Origin: Paenibacillus pedocola
Lineage (GTDB): Bacteria > Bacillota > Bacilli > Paenibacillales > Paenibacillaceae
NCBI RefSeq assembly: GCF_031599675.1
Contig: NZ_CP134223.1
Coordinates: forward strand, 6,244,501 to 6,308,500
Reading direction: 5' to 3'
Length of the DNA stretch: 64,000 nt
Position numbers and translations under genes: made by a program. Shown here piece after piece: positions 34,823-43,449 of the stretch (the stretch's first letter is position 1; every line of letters starts with the position of its first letter). A model generated the notes under the pieces. That model saw nothing but the letters and a program-made list of their open reading frames with translations, was not told the origin of the DNA and searched no databases.

Positions 34823-36322
34823 TTACACATTCACTTCCTGGTTGGCGGAAGCAGATTTCACTGCGGCTGTGGAGGCTCCGCCCTGCCCTCCGCCAGTTCT
34901 TAGCAGGAAGGTCAGCGGAATGGCGAGTAGGCCAACCACAGTGGCAATGAGGAAAATGTCCTGCACACTCATAGTCATTCCTTGTGCTTTCAGCAAGGAG
35001 CCGGCAGCAGAAGCCGATCCACCCGTCAGCTCCTTCAGATGCACAAGGGACCGCGAAGACAGCAGTGAGCTGAACACGGCGATGGATAGTGCCCCCGTCG
35101 CCTGGCGGACCCAGTTCGTAACGGAAGAGGCATGGCCGGTGATCTGTTTCGGCACGGCAGACATCCCCGCATTAGTCACCGGCATAAAGGCCAGGGCAAT
35201 CCCTATATTGCGCAGCGTCATCAGCAGAGCAATATACGTATGGGTAGCAGCCAGTGTAATGTGGCTGAGCTCCCAGGTCGAAATGCTAAGCAGCAGAATA
35301 CCGCTGAGAATCAGCCAGAACGGGCCGACCTTGGAATACAGCTTGCCGACCACGGGCGACAATACCGCCATGACGATGGAACCGGGCAGCAGCACCAGTG
35401 CGGTCTTCAGCGGAGTAGACTGCTGGATATCCTGCAGGAATACCGGAATCAGGAATGTCCCTGAATAGAGGGCGACGGTGATGATGCAGTTAATGATCAG
35501 GCTGTACGTGAAGCGGTTCTGCCGGAAGACGGTCAGGTTCAGCAGCGGCTCCTTCAGGGACAGCTCTCTGCGGATGAAATAAGCCAGGGTGATGCACCCG
35601 GTAACCAGCAGCGAGAGCGTCTTCCAGGAGGCCCAGCCCCAGGCATTGCCTTTATTAAAGGCCAGAATAATGAAGGCACTGCTGAGAATAACCGTTACAA
35701 AGCCCGGCAGATCGAAGCTCCTGGACTCTCCTGCGCTCCGCTGGAAGGGCAGGCATTTAAGGGCTACTACAATGGCTATAATCCCTATAGGCAGGTTAAT
35801 GAGGAACAGGGACTCCCAGCCGAAATAACCGGTCAGCCAGCCGCCCAGCGTGGGTCCGAATGCCGGGGCCAGCATGGAGGAAAGACTCCACAGGCTCATG
35901 GCAAAGGCCTGCTTCTCCTTGGCGATGAACTGATAGATCATAGTCATGGTCGTAGGAATAATCAGCCCCCCGAATACCCCTTGGAGAATCCGGAAGGTAA
36001 TGAGTGAATGAATGCTCCAGGATACGGTACACAGTCCGGAGAACAGGGTAAAGCCCGACAACGCAAACACGTACAAATATTTGTAGCTCCACTTGTCGCC
36101 AAAATAGCCGACAACCGGAGCAACCACTCCGGTTGCCAGCAGATAACCGGTAATCATCCACTGGACGGTGCTGATTTCCGCATGAAAGTCCTTCAGGAAT
36201 ACCGGAAAGGCTACATTAATGGTCGTAGTGCTCAGGATCGCCATAAAATTGCCGAAAAATATCGCCAGTATAATAAGCCAGAACGATGAAGCATTTGCCT
36301 TTTGCTGATTCAATGGGTTCAC
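34823..36322 (-). CDS. MFS multidrug efflux transporter, DHA2 family
   Basis: 499 residues with 14 membrane segments. I-L-S-T-T-T-I-N-V-A-F-P and W-M-I-T-G-Y-L-L-A are EmrB/QacA signatures, with L-A-P-A-F-G-P-T-L-G-G-W (motif C of antiporters) in segment five. It exports drugs by proton antiport. Divergent from a MarR-family gene with paired palindromes between them. Confidence 0.9.
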   Translation of the reverse strand: MNPLNQQKANASSFWLIILAIFFGNFMAILSTTTINVAFPVFLKDFHAEISTVQWMITGYLLATGVVAPVVGYFGDKWSYKYLYVFALSGFTLFSGLCTVSWSIHSLITFRILQGVFGGLIIPTTMTMIYQFIAKEKQAFAMSLWSLSSMLAPAFGPTLGGWLTGYFGWESLFLINLPIGIIAIVVALKCLPFQRSAGESRSFDLPGFVTVILSSAFIILAFNKGNAWGWASWKTLSLLVTGCITLAYFIRRELSLKEPLLNLTVFRQNRFTYSLIINCIITVALYSGTFLIPVFLQDIQQSTPLKTALVLLPGSIVMAVLSPVVGKLYSKVGPFWLILSGILLLSISTWELSHITLAATHTYIALLMTLRNIGIALAFMPVTNAGMSAVPKQITGHASSVTNWVRQATGALSIAVFSSLLSSRSLVHLKELTGGSASAAGSLLKAQGMTMSVQDIFLIATVVGLLAIPLTFLLRTGGGQGGASTAAVKSASANQEVNV

Positions 36323-36345
36323 TTCAACTTTCTATATCAAATAGG

Positions 36346-36381
36346 TGTATAATACAATTAATAATATATGTGTATTATACA
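36346..36381. promoter_or_regulatory. Paired MarR-type operators between efflux pump and regulator
   Basis: TGTATAATACA (36346-36356) and TGTATTATACA (36371-36381), reverse complements of each other and each nearly palindromic, with centres 25 bp apart. The first overlaps the efflux-gene promoter side and the second the marR side; both resemble -10 boxes, so binding would block polymerase. Confidence 0.65.
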
Positions 36382-36486
36382 ACTATCAATTTGAAAGTCA
36401 ATGTGACTTGTTTCATGGCACTTTCAAAACAGCTGGCCATTTTTAACCGTGCGCCTGTATTTTCACTTATACTATGGAGAAGAGTA

Positions 36487-36927
36487 TTGAACAAAGGACT
36501 GAATAATCCAATGGATGAAAAAAATCTTGATGCCCTTAACAATGAGATGATGACCCTGATACGCCGTTCCACGCTGGACAAGAAGCATGGCGGGCTGGAC
36601 CGCTCGTCCTATACCCTGCTCCATTATCTCTCCAGGCACGATAAGAGCGGCGTTAAGGCGCTGGCCGAAGAGCTCGGACTGGACACCTCAACCATCAGCA
36701 GACAGACCGCTGTGCTGGAGAGCAAGGACTATGTCGTGCGGATTCCTGATCCGCAGGACGGGAGATCAAGCTATTTTCAGATTACGGAGTTTGGGGCGCA
36801 GACCTTGGCTAATGCCCGGCGGCTCCGCCTGCAGCGGTATGAGGAGATTTTCGAAGAGTGGTCACCTGAGGAATGCCAAACGTTCCGCACGTTGCTGGCC
36901 AAACTTAACCGTAAGCTGACGGAGTAG
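36487..36927 (+). CDS. MarR-family transcriptional regulator
   Basis: About 146 residues. Winged helix: G-V-K-A-L-A-E-E-L-G-L-D-T-S-T-I-S-R-Q-T-A-V-L-E-S-K-D-Y-V-V-R and wing D-P-Q-D-G-R-S-S-Y-F-Q-I-T, the MarR D-x-R-x signature. TTG 36487 sits seven bases after GGAGA; ATG 36511 is an alternative with a weaker site. The open frame extends to 36286, but that part overlaps the operators and is not credible as coding. It probably represses the divergent DHA2 pump. Confidence 0.85.
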   Translation: MNKGLNNPMDEKNLDALNNEMMTLIRRSTLDKKHGGLDRSSYTLLHYLSRHDKSGVKALAEELGLDTSTISRQTAVLESKDYVVRIPDPQDGRSSYFQITEFGAQTLANARRLRLQRYEEIFEEWSPEECQTFRTLLAKLNRKLTE

Positions 36928-37037
36928 CATTACTCCCCTTAAAAGGATTGACGAAAGCAGATACAGCTGGTAGATTAGATTAAATTAATCATACGGTTCA
37001 ACTCGGAATTACATTTTAGCCAAAGGGGCTGATCCCT

Positions 37038-38207
37038 ATTAACTTTGTTTTCTTTTCCCCTCATTTCCCTAAGAACAGTGCTGATTTCTGTACCCAGCTG
37101 CAGCGCCAGGGGGTCATCGTGCTCGGGATTGGTGACGCCGAATACGCCCATTTAGAGGACAAGCTGCAGCTCGCGCTTACGGAATATTACAAAGTGTCTG
37201 ATCTGGAGAATTATGAGGAGATTCTGCGGGCCGTCGGCTATTTCACACATAAATACGGCAAAATTGACCGCTTCGAGTCGCTGAACGAATACTGGCTGGA
37301 GCAGGACGCGAATATCCGGACCGACTTCAACATTTACGGCACGAAGAACGATTTCGTCGCTAACCTGAAGCAGAAGTCCAAGATGAAAGAGTTTTTCCGC
37401 AAAAGCGGTGTAAGCACCGTTCAGTTCTCTACCGGAACTACCCGCGACAGTGTAGATGAATTCATCCGCAGTGCCGGATTCCCGCTGGTGGTGAAGCCGG
37501 ACCTCGGTTCCGGAGCCAGCAATACTTACAAAATCAGCAATGAGGATGAGCTGCAGCACTTTTTTGATACGAAGCCTGCGGAGGTCTCCTTCATTATTGA
37601 GGAATTCATTGACGGGGTGATTCTCACATATGACGGGCTGGTGGATATTAACGGGGAAGTGCGGTTTGCCGTCAGCCATCTGTTCGAGAACAGCGTCATG
37701 GAAGTGGTCAACACCGATAACCATCTTTACTATTTCTGTCTGAAGGAGATCAGTCCTGAGGTCGAGGAGGCCGGACGGAGTATCCTGAAGGCTTTTGACA
37801 TCCGGGAGCGGTTCTTCCATATCGAGCTGTTCAAGTCCAATAAGGATGGCCGGATCATCGCACTTGAGGTGAATATGCGTCCGCCCGGTGCGTGGATGAC
37901 CGATGCCATTAACTTCTCATATGATATCGATGTGTATAAAGAATGGGCGGGCATGATCGCACATAATGAAGTCGGCGGCCCGTATGAAGGCAAATATTAT
38001 ACCGGCTATGCCAGCCGCAAGCAGCACAAGCATTACACGCACAGCCATGAAGACATTTACCGCACCTACGGCGCGAAGATTGTGAATTACGCCGAGATAG
38101 AAGAGGTATTCAGCAGAGCGATGGGCAACAGCGCCTATCAGTTCCGTTCTCCATCCTTAGAGGATGTCAGGGAAATGGTAAGGTATATACAACAAGAAGA
38201 GGGATAG
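37038..38207 (+). CDS. ATP-grasp family ligase, probable ATT start
   Basis: About 389 residues. ATP-grasp core: K-P-D-L-G-S-G-A-S-N-T (nucleotide loop), I-E-E-F-I-D-G-V, and metal-binding A-L-E-V-N-M-R-P-P-G-A-W. The frame upstream of GTG 37119 encodes N-F-V-F-F-S-P-H-F-P-K-N then V-L-G-I-G-D, the usual N-terminus of this family, so translation probably begins at ATT 37038, nine bases after AAAGGGG. A TAG at 37018-37020 limits extension. It sits 13 bases before an esterase gene, so one operon; substrates unknown. Confidence 0.8.
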   Translation: MNFVFFSPHFPKNSADFCTQLQRQGVIVLGIGDAEYAHLEDKLQLALTEYYKVSDLENYEEILRAVGYFTHKYGKIDRFESLNEYWLEQDANIRTDFNIYGTKNDFVANLKQKSKMKEFFRKSGVSTVQFSTGTTRDSVDEFIRSAGFPLVVKPDLGSGASNTYKISNEDELQHFFDTKPAEVSFIIEEFIDGVILTYDGLVDINGEVRFAVSHLFENSVMEVVNTDNHLYYFCLKEISPEVEEAGRSILKAFDIRERFFHIELFKSNKDGRIIALEVNMRPPGAWMTDAINFSYDIDVYKEWAGMIAHNEVGGPYEGKYYTGYASRKQHKHYTHSHEDIYRTYGAKIVNYAEIEEVFSRAMGNSAYQFRSPSLEDVREMVRYIQQEEG

Positions 38208-38220
38208 GATGTGTTAACGG

Positions 38221-38970
38221 ATGAAGACAAGCTACCGCAAGGAATACAGCCGTCACCTGCAGAGGGACATGGAGTATAAAGTATACGGCCACGCCGGCAA
38301 ACCGATGCTTGTCTTCCCCACCTCGCTCGGCAGATTCTATCAGTACGAGGATTCCGGGATGATCGAAACGCTCTCCGGATTTATCGAAGCCGGGAAGCTG
38401 CAGATCTGGGCCTGTGACAGCATCGATGAGGAGACCTTTTTCTCCTCCCACTGGAACCATGAGGACAAGGCCATCCGGCATGAGCAGTACGACAAGTATA
38501 TTACGCAAGAGCTGATTCCAGGCATTCTGGGCGAGAGCAAATGGAACAATGGCGGGGACGACCAGAAAATCATCATTTCCGGCTGCTCCATGGGCGCGTA
38601 TTACAGCGCCAGCTTCTTTTTCCGTTATCCGCACTTTTTCGATACCTTAATTGCCCTGAGTGGCGTCTACTCCACCTATTATTTCTTCGGCGACTATATG
38701 AGCGAGAACGTCTACTTCAATTCTCCGCTCCATTACCTGCCCGGTCTGAGTGATGAGCATTACCTGGGTCAATACCGCAGCAGCAATATCATCCTCTGTG
38801 TCGGACAAGGAGCTTACGAAGACGAGATGCTTCATGAGACCCGTCTGCTCCAGGACCTGCTGCAGCGCAAAGGCATCCCTGCAAGGATCGACTATTGGGG
38901 CCATGATGTGAACCATGACTGGCCCTGGTGGAATAAGCAGATTCATTATTATGTCAGCAGCTGCCTCTGA
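38221..38970 (+). CDS. Alpha/beta hydrolase, esterase (Esterase D/Fes-like)
   Basis: 249 residues. Nucleophile elbow G-C-S-M-G-A-Y (about 122-128) and C-terminal W-G-H-D-V-N-H-D-W-P-W-W carrying the catalytic His. This is the putative-esterase family related to esterase D and enterochelin esterases. No signal peptide, so cytosolic. Coupled to the ATP-grasp gene, which suggests a ligation/hydrolysis pair acting on one metabolite. Confidence 0.82.
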   Translation: MKTSYRKEYSRHLQRDMEYKVYGHAGKPMLVFPTSLGRFYQYEDSGMIETLSGFIEAGKLQIWACDSIDEETFFSSHWNHEDKAIRHEQYDKYITQELIPGILGESKWNNGGDDQKIIISGCSMGAYYSASFFFRYPHFFDTLIALSGVYSTYYFFGDYMSENVYFNSPLHYLPGLSDEHYLGQYRSSNIILCVGQGAYEDEMLHETRLLQDLLQRKGIPARIDYWGHDVNHDWPWWNKQIHYYVSSCL

Positions 38971-39090
38971 TATTCGCTATCGCTGCAGCAAGAAGAAACG
39001 GCTTCGCCGTCCTATTAGGGACGGTATCCGTTTCTGCGAAAAATAGAAGGATAAATTATAGCGTAAAACATATAAATTCTTATATTTCCA

Positions 39091-39122
39091 AAAAGCCCCG
39101 GGCTATATGCCCGGGGCTTTCT
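39091..39122. terminator. Terminator between the esterase and DUF6509-like genes
   Basis: AAAGCCCCGGGC/GCCCGGGGCTTT with a short loop; A and T runs on both sides suit both strands. A second, weaker hairpin (GAAACGG/CCGTTTC with inner CCGTCC/GGACGG) lies at about 38991-39035. Confidence 0.85.
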
Positions 39123-39131
39123 TGTGTTCCG

Positions 39132-39419
39132 TTATTCCGGCAAATGCTCTTTGCAGAACTGAGCCAGCTCAGCTTCCTCGTCCTCTTCCAGATCGAACTC
39201 CAGCAGCTTGCCGGTCGTCGTTTCCAGCAGATCGCAGGAGACTACCTTAACGTCTCCCTCTTCGACTTTGATCACTGCCCGGGCAGATACGCCGTTCTCT
39301 TCGTATAGCTCGTCCTCTTCCGGCACATCCAGATTGACGACGAACTCATATCGCTTGCCGCTCAGAATACCAAAAGGGTCTTTAATATTCTCAACGGTGT
39401 AACTCGTAAATGTCAGCAC
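39132..39419 (-). CDS. Small acidic protein, DUF6509-like
   Basis: 95 residues beginning M-L-T-F-T-S-Y-T-V-E-N-I-K-D-P-F-G-I-L-S-G-K-R-Y-E. The I-x-D-P-x-G-I-L-S-G-x-R-Y-E opening recalls a small conserved Bacillota family (DUF6509, sometimes mislabelled pullulanase). Very acidic (D-L-E-E-D-E-E-A-E-L), cytosolic, function unknown. Confidence 0.7.
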   Translation of the reverse strand: MLTFTSYTVENIKDPFGILSGKRYEFVVNLDVPEEDELYEENGVSARAVIKVEEGDVKVVSCDLLETTTGKLLEFDLEEDEEAELAQFCKEHLPE

Positions 39420-39508
39420 TGCGCATTCCTCTTTTCCTGAATCTCTGCCAAGCTATTGTATCACAAAATCAGGAACCGGCAATGATGCCCGGGCAGGGCG
39501 ACCTTAGC

Positions 39509-40591
39509 TTACCCCACCACCGCTGTATCCGCTTTGGTCTTTCTGATCTGCTTGCTGCGCAGCTGGCCGCAGGCGGCGTCGATATCCACACCATGCTCCA
39601 GCCGGGTACTTACGCTGACGCCCTGCTTCTTCAAGGTGTCAAAAAAGGCCCGTACCGTCTCCCGCTCCGTCCGCTGGTATTGGCTGTGCTCATCCACCGG
39701 GTTGTAAGGAATCAGATTCACATTCACAAGCTGCCGGCGGCTGCCGATCAGTTCGGCCAGCTCCAGGGCATGCTCCTGGCGGTCATTGATATCCTTCAGC
39801 AGAATATACTCCAGCGTAATCCGCCGGTTCGTCTTCTCCAGATAGTAATCAATAGCCGGCATTAATTTCTCTATAGGAATCGCGCGGTTGATCTTCATGA
39901 TCCGGGTCCGCAGCTCATTATTCGGCGCATGTAATGAAATCGCCAGGTTCACCTGCATATTGGCATCGGCGAATTCTCTGATTTTGTCGGCCAGACCGCT
40001 CGTGGAGACGGTGATGCCTTTGCCGGCAATCGCCAGCCCCTTATGATCCTTGATCGTGGTCAGGAAGTTCAGCAGGTGCGTAAAATTATCGAACGGCTCG
40101 CCGATACCCATTACCACGACATGGCTGACCCGCTGTCCAAGCCCGGCCTGATCCAGATGCTGCTGGACCTTCATAATCTGCTCCACAATTTCTCCGCTCG
40201 ACAGGTCACGGCTCTTAGCCAAAAGCCCGCTGGCACAGAAGCTGCAGCCAATATTACAGCCGACCTGAGTAGTCACGCAGACGGACAGGCCATACTTCTG
40301 GCGCATCAGTACGGTTTCAATCAGGTTGCCGTCATTCAGGCGGAACAGGAACTTAATCGTGCCGTCGGCCGATTCCTGCTTCACATGCTCTTCCATCGTA
40401 TGAAACACAAAATGCTCCGACAGCAGCCGGACGCAGTCCTGATTCATCTCCGACATATCTTCAAAGCCGTTGACCCGCTTGCGGTACAGAAACTCCCATA
40501 CCTGTGAGGCGCGTGACTTCTTATGCCCGTGCTCCAGCAGCCATGACGCCAGTTGCTCCAGGGTTAATCCATAAATGGATTGTTTATTCAT
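39509..40591 (-). CDS. rlmN: 23S rRNA (adenine2503-C2)-methyltransferase
   Basis: 360 residues. Radical SAM cluster motif C-N-I-G-C-S-F-C; the two extra cysteines of the methyl-transfer mechanism are visible in S-V-C-V-T-T and A-A-C-G-Q-L. G-I-G-E-P-F-D-N and S-L-H-A-P-N are RlmN signatures. It methylates A2503 of 23S rRNA and A37 of some tRNAs. RlmN-like rather than Cfr-like overall: Cfr would read C-N-F-G-C-K-F-C with a shorter N-terminus. Confidence 0.88.
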   Translation of the reverse strand: MNKQSIYGLTLEQLASWLLEHGHKKSRASQVWEFLYRKRVNGFEDMSEMNQDCVRLLSEHFVFHTMEEHVKQESADGTIKFLFRLNDGNLIETVLMRQKYGLSVCVTTQVGCNIGCSFCASGLLAKSRDLSSGEIVEQIMKVQQHLDQAGLGQRVSHVVVMGIGEPFDNFTHLLNFLTTIKDHKGLAIAGKGITVSTSGLADKIREFADANMQVNLAISLHAPNNELRTRIMKINRAIPIEKLMPAIDYYLEKTNRRITLEYILLKDINDRQEHALELAELIGSRRQLVNVNLIPYNPVDEHSQYQRTERETVRAFFDTLKKQGVSVSTRLEHGVDIDAACGQLRSKQIRKTKADTAVVG

Positions 40592-40716
40592 TATTTATCC
40601 TCTTTTCAAAACATTAAAGTTCGGTCTATAGTACTCATTCTCTCAAATTTATTTTATTAAAACAAGGGGAATTACCGCCTGCGGCCCCGGTATATGACAA
40701 TTTCATTGCCAACACA

Positions 40717-40746
40717 CAAAAAGCGCACCCCGGCCAAGAGTGCGCT
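40717..40746 (-). terminator. Terminator after the deacetylase gene
   Basis: Minus-strand stem AGCGCAC...GTGCGCT followed by five T, directly past the deacetylase stop. Confidence 0.8.
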
Positions 40747-40759
40747 CTTCCTGTTGATG

Positions 40760-42037
40760 TTATTTGAAAATGGCGAATTTCAGCCCTTTTTCCTTTAGGT
40801 AAGCAATAATTTCGGGTAGCACTTGAACCGTAATGCTCTTCTCATGCAGCAGATAAATGCCGCCGGAAGGATCGGTGTCATGGAAATATTCCACGATCTT
40901 CTCCGGGCTGTCCGCCTTCCAGTCCTCCGGGTCACGGTTCCAGAGCAGCACCTTTAGATGCTGTCTGCCGGCCTCTTCCGCCAGCTGCCGGTTCACCGCT
41001 CCATATGGAGGACGGAAGATCGTGACCGGGCCGGTAATCAGCTGCTCCAGTGACCGGTTCGCCCGGGCCAGATTATCCCGGTTCTCTTCTGCACTGTTCA
41101 CCGTCAGATCGCTGTGGTCCCAGGAATGGTTGCCGACCGGCATCCCATGCTGATCCGCATAACGGACCGCTCCGGGGTAACGGCTGACATTCTGCCCGAT
41201 GAACAGAAAATTCGCCGCTACGCCTTCCTTCACAAGAATATCTACGAGCTGTTCGGTGTAGCGCGACGGGCCGTCATCGAAGGATAAAGCGACATAGCCT
41301 TCCGGCAGGCTGTACTCATAGCTGTCTCCGGTAAGCTCAATCGCCTCATAGGACAGCTCCGGCTGTTCAGGCGGCTCCACAGGTATCGGCGCCGCCTCCG
41401 TTTGTCCGCTCTGGAGAGCAGCCAGCCGGACATCCGGGATATAAGCAGCTGGTGCACGCTCCTCCGCCCCCGGTCCAGCCGCTTCCACGGAGACATCCTG
41501 CTTCGCTTCCACACTGTTCGTAAACAGCTCCACTTCGCCATCCATACGCAGGAGGAACACCGCCAGCAGAAGGCTGAACACGAGGCCCCGCAGGAGGATG
41601 GGCCGGCTCCACAGCGCTGTCCGTTCGCGCTTGTGCCGTGGAGGTGCTGCCGGAACAGTCACTTCAGCCGCTTGCGGGGCTGTTTCGGCGGAAGGCGCTT
41701 CTTCTGGCAGCTTAAGCTGGGACAGCAGCGATTTATAGCTCTCCGAACAGGCAAAATACAGCGTTTCGCTGAATGTCCGGTTCATTTTGACCAGAGTGCT
41801 GAAATGGGTCCGGCGAAACGGGTCCCACTTCGTGTAAAGCGACAGCCGTACTCTCTGCCCTTCAAAAGGGCCTAAAGCAAGGAGTTGCAGGTATGTATAT
41901 TCATCGATGCTAATAATCTGTCTCTTATGTAATCCGCCGCCGCGGGTTAGACCTACCTCCATCTGACAGCCATCCTGCCTGTGCTCAAGCGACAGCAGCT
42001 CAACCATCAGAGTGGCGCTTATGTCATGAACCGGCAT
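40760..42037 (-). CDS. Membrane-anchored polysaccharide deacetylase with cytosolic N-domain
   Basis: 425 residues. The N-terminal 130 residues have no signal and look like a PilZ-sized cytosolic beta domain of unknown family. One membrane segment lies at about 148-163 (G-L-V-F-S-L-L-L-A-V-F-L-L), then a linker, then a NodB domain: S-F-D-D-G-P-S, H-S-W-D-H-S-D-L, R-P-P-Y-G, and a C-terminal L-L-H. It would remove N-acetyl groups from peptidoglycan or an exopolysaccharide outside the cell. The gene follows the coiled-coil gene by five bases. Confidence 0.82.
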   Translation of the reverse strand: MPVHDISATLMVELLSLEHRQDGCQMEVGLTRGGGLHKRQIISIDEYTYLQLLALGPFEGQRVRLSLYTKWDPFRRTHFSTLVKMNRTFSETLYFACSESYKSLLSQLKLPEEAPSAETAPQAAEVTVPAAPPRHKRERTALWSRPILLRGLVFSLLLAVFLLRMDGEVELFTNSVEAKQDVSVEAAGPGAEERAPAAYIPDVRLAALQSGQTEAAPIPVEPPEQPELSYEAIELTGDSYEYSLPEGYVALSFDDGPSRYTEQLVDILVKEGVAANFLFIGQNVSRYPGAVRYADQHGMPVGNHSWDHSDLTVNSAEENRDNLARANRSLEQLITGPVTIFRPPYGAVNRQLAEEAGRQHLKVLLWNRDPEDWKADSPEKIVEYFHDTDPSGGIYLLHEKSITVQVLPEIIAYLKEKGLKFAIFK

Positions 42038-42042
42038 AGGCT

Positions 42043-42765
42043 CTAGGTGTCCCCGTTTCCTTCATTGCGCTCTGCAGCGGGCATGCTGCCGCCAAAAGGA
42101 ACCGTCATCCGGTTCGTGAAATCACTGATCATGCTGGAGAGGTAGGCTTTCTCCTGCCGGACCGTTTCGTACTTCTGTCTTAAATGGCTGTTTTCCGTTT
42201 CCAGCCTTCCGATCTTTTCTTCCAGCTCGTTCATCTTTTTCAGCTTTTCCGCGTGGGCCTCGTCATGCTTTTGCACCAGATTGGCGTACTTTTGCTGCTC
42301 CAGATCAATCGTGCTCTTTAGTTCATCCATTTCGCCTGACAAGGACGCATGAAGCTCGCGGTAGTCCTCAAGCACCTGGTCGACCTTAAGATTCCTCTCC
42401 ACCAGCTTGTGCTCAAGCTCCATAATGTTCTTTTCCCGGTCTTCAATCACCTTATTCAGGTTCTTCAGATCCTTATTCAGCCGCTCCACATGTCCGCTGG
42501 AATGGGTCAGCCGGTCCTGCAGCTCATGATTATTGGTCTCGGTATGCGCTCTGGCCTGAATCATCTGCTCCACGGCAAAGATCAGATCGAGCGATTTCTT
42601 GTCCAGCTGCGCCTTGCCTGTAGAGATCAGGCTGGCCGGACTCTCACTCTTCTCGTAGCTGTCCAGGTCTTCCGGAGGGGCTTCCTCCACTTGCATCTTT
42701 GGAACCATGCCCGGCCTCAGCGTTTTATCCACCGCATCTCTTTTCTTGAAAAAAGGAGCAGCCAT
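42043..42765 (-). CDS. Cytosolic coiled-coil protein
   Basis: 240 residues. A long predicted coiled coil spans about 55-215 (heptads such as L-K-N-L-N-K-V-I-E-D-R-E-K-N-I-M-E-L-E), with short Pro-rich ends and no membrane segment. It overlaps transcriptionally with the deacetylase (five-base gap) and may cluster or position it through the deacetylase's cytosolic domain. No family recognised. Confidence 0.7.
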   Translation of the reverse strand: MAAPFFKKRDAVDKTLRPGMVPKMQVEEAPPEDLDSYEKSESPASLISTGKAQLDKKSLDLIFAVEQMIQARAHTETNNHELQDRLTHSSGHVERLNKDLKNLNKVIEDREKNIMELEHKLVERNLKVDQVLEDYRELHASLSGEMDELKSTIDLEQQKYANLVQKHDEAHAEKLKKMNELEEKIGRLETENSHLRQKYETVRQEKAYLSSMISDFTNRMTVPFGGSMPAAERNEGNGDT

Positions 42766-42948
42766 CTATAAATCACCTCATTATAATGTCAAAAAATGTC
42801 GAGCATATACGAGATTATTATAGATGATTTGCCCGGTGTATAAGTGAGCCTTAATGTCTAACTTTGCTAAATATATCCTAAGGCCCATTTTATCTGTTAA
42901 GGAAGGAGTACCCAAGTCTTTGGAACGACTTATGAACCCAAACACAGC

Positions 42949-42978
42949 AAAAAGCGCAGCCCCAAAGGACTACGCTTA
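42949..42978 (-). terminator. Terminator after the GIY-YIG gene
   Basis: Minus-strand stem AAGCGTAG.../...CTGCGCTT (one mismatch) with a run of T, just beyond the stop at 42991. Confidence 0.65.
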
Positions 42979-42990
42979 TGCATCAACAGC

Positions 42991-43347
42991 TTATTTATAC
43001 AGTACTTTCTCAACATTGTATTTCGCCTTGAGCTTGTTCACGATGTATGTTTCATAAATCTCCCGGTCTACCGGATCTTCGACGATGCAGACTTCAATCT
43101 TGGTGACCTCATCGCGGTGCCCCTTCATTACCGATACAGTATCTTCAAAATGCTTTTTGATCCGGGGTCTAAGCTTTCTGGCTTTGCCCACAAACAGCAG
43201 CTCATCCTGATCATTGTAGAACATGAAGATGCCGCCGGCTTCCCGTGTGATCAGGTGGAAGTCCGTAAACCCGTAAATATGGCTTAGTACAGGGTTCTCC
43301 TGTTTGAATATGGTTACATCCGGTGCAGGAATTGTAATGCTGATCAT
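42991..43347 (-). CDS. GIY-YIG domain nuclease-like protein
   Basis: 118 residues. The GIY-YIG fold appears as G-G-I-F-M-F-Y then L-L-F-V-G-K-A-R-K-L-R-P-R-I-K-K-H-F, with the C-terminal Glu in I-Y-E-T-Y-I-V-N-K-L-K-A-K-Y-N. The first motif has I-F-M-F in place of G-I-Y and the second F-V-G for Y-I-G. Stand-alone proteins of this type may act on DNA; the substrate is unknown. Confidence 0.8.
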   Translation of the reverse strand: MISITIPAPDVTIFKQENPVLSHIYGFTDFHLITREAGGIFMFYNDQDELLFVGKARKLRPRIKKHFEDTVSVMKGHRDEVTKIEVCIVEDPVDREIYETYIVNKLKAKYNVEKVLYK

Positions 43348-43449
43348 TCGTGCTCACTTCCCTCTTATATATAGAAATAAATAGTATCACAGATCAAAGG
43401 GCCTGACTATTTCTATCTTCCGCCGGAAAGGTTGTTTTTAGTCCTCGGT

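Noticed and set aside
36286..36486. N-terminal extension of the MarR gene to 36286
   Set aside because: It would run through the paired operators and the promoter region and lacks a ribosome binding site; TTG 36487 or ATG 36511 is better placed.
39509..40591. Cfr-type resistance methyltransferase
   Set aside because: The motifs, length and N-terminus match RlmN more closely than Cfr.
42854..43057. 67-residue plus-strand ORF
   Set aside because: It overlaps the terminator and the 3' end of the GIY-YIG gene, has no ribosome binding site and no recognisable motif.
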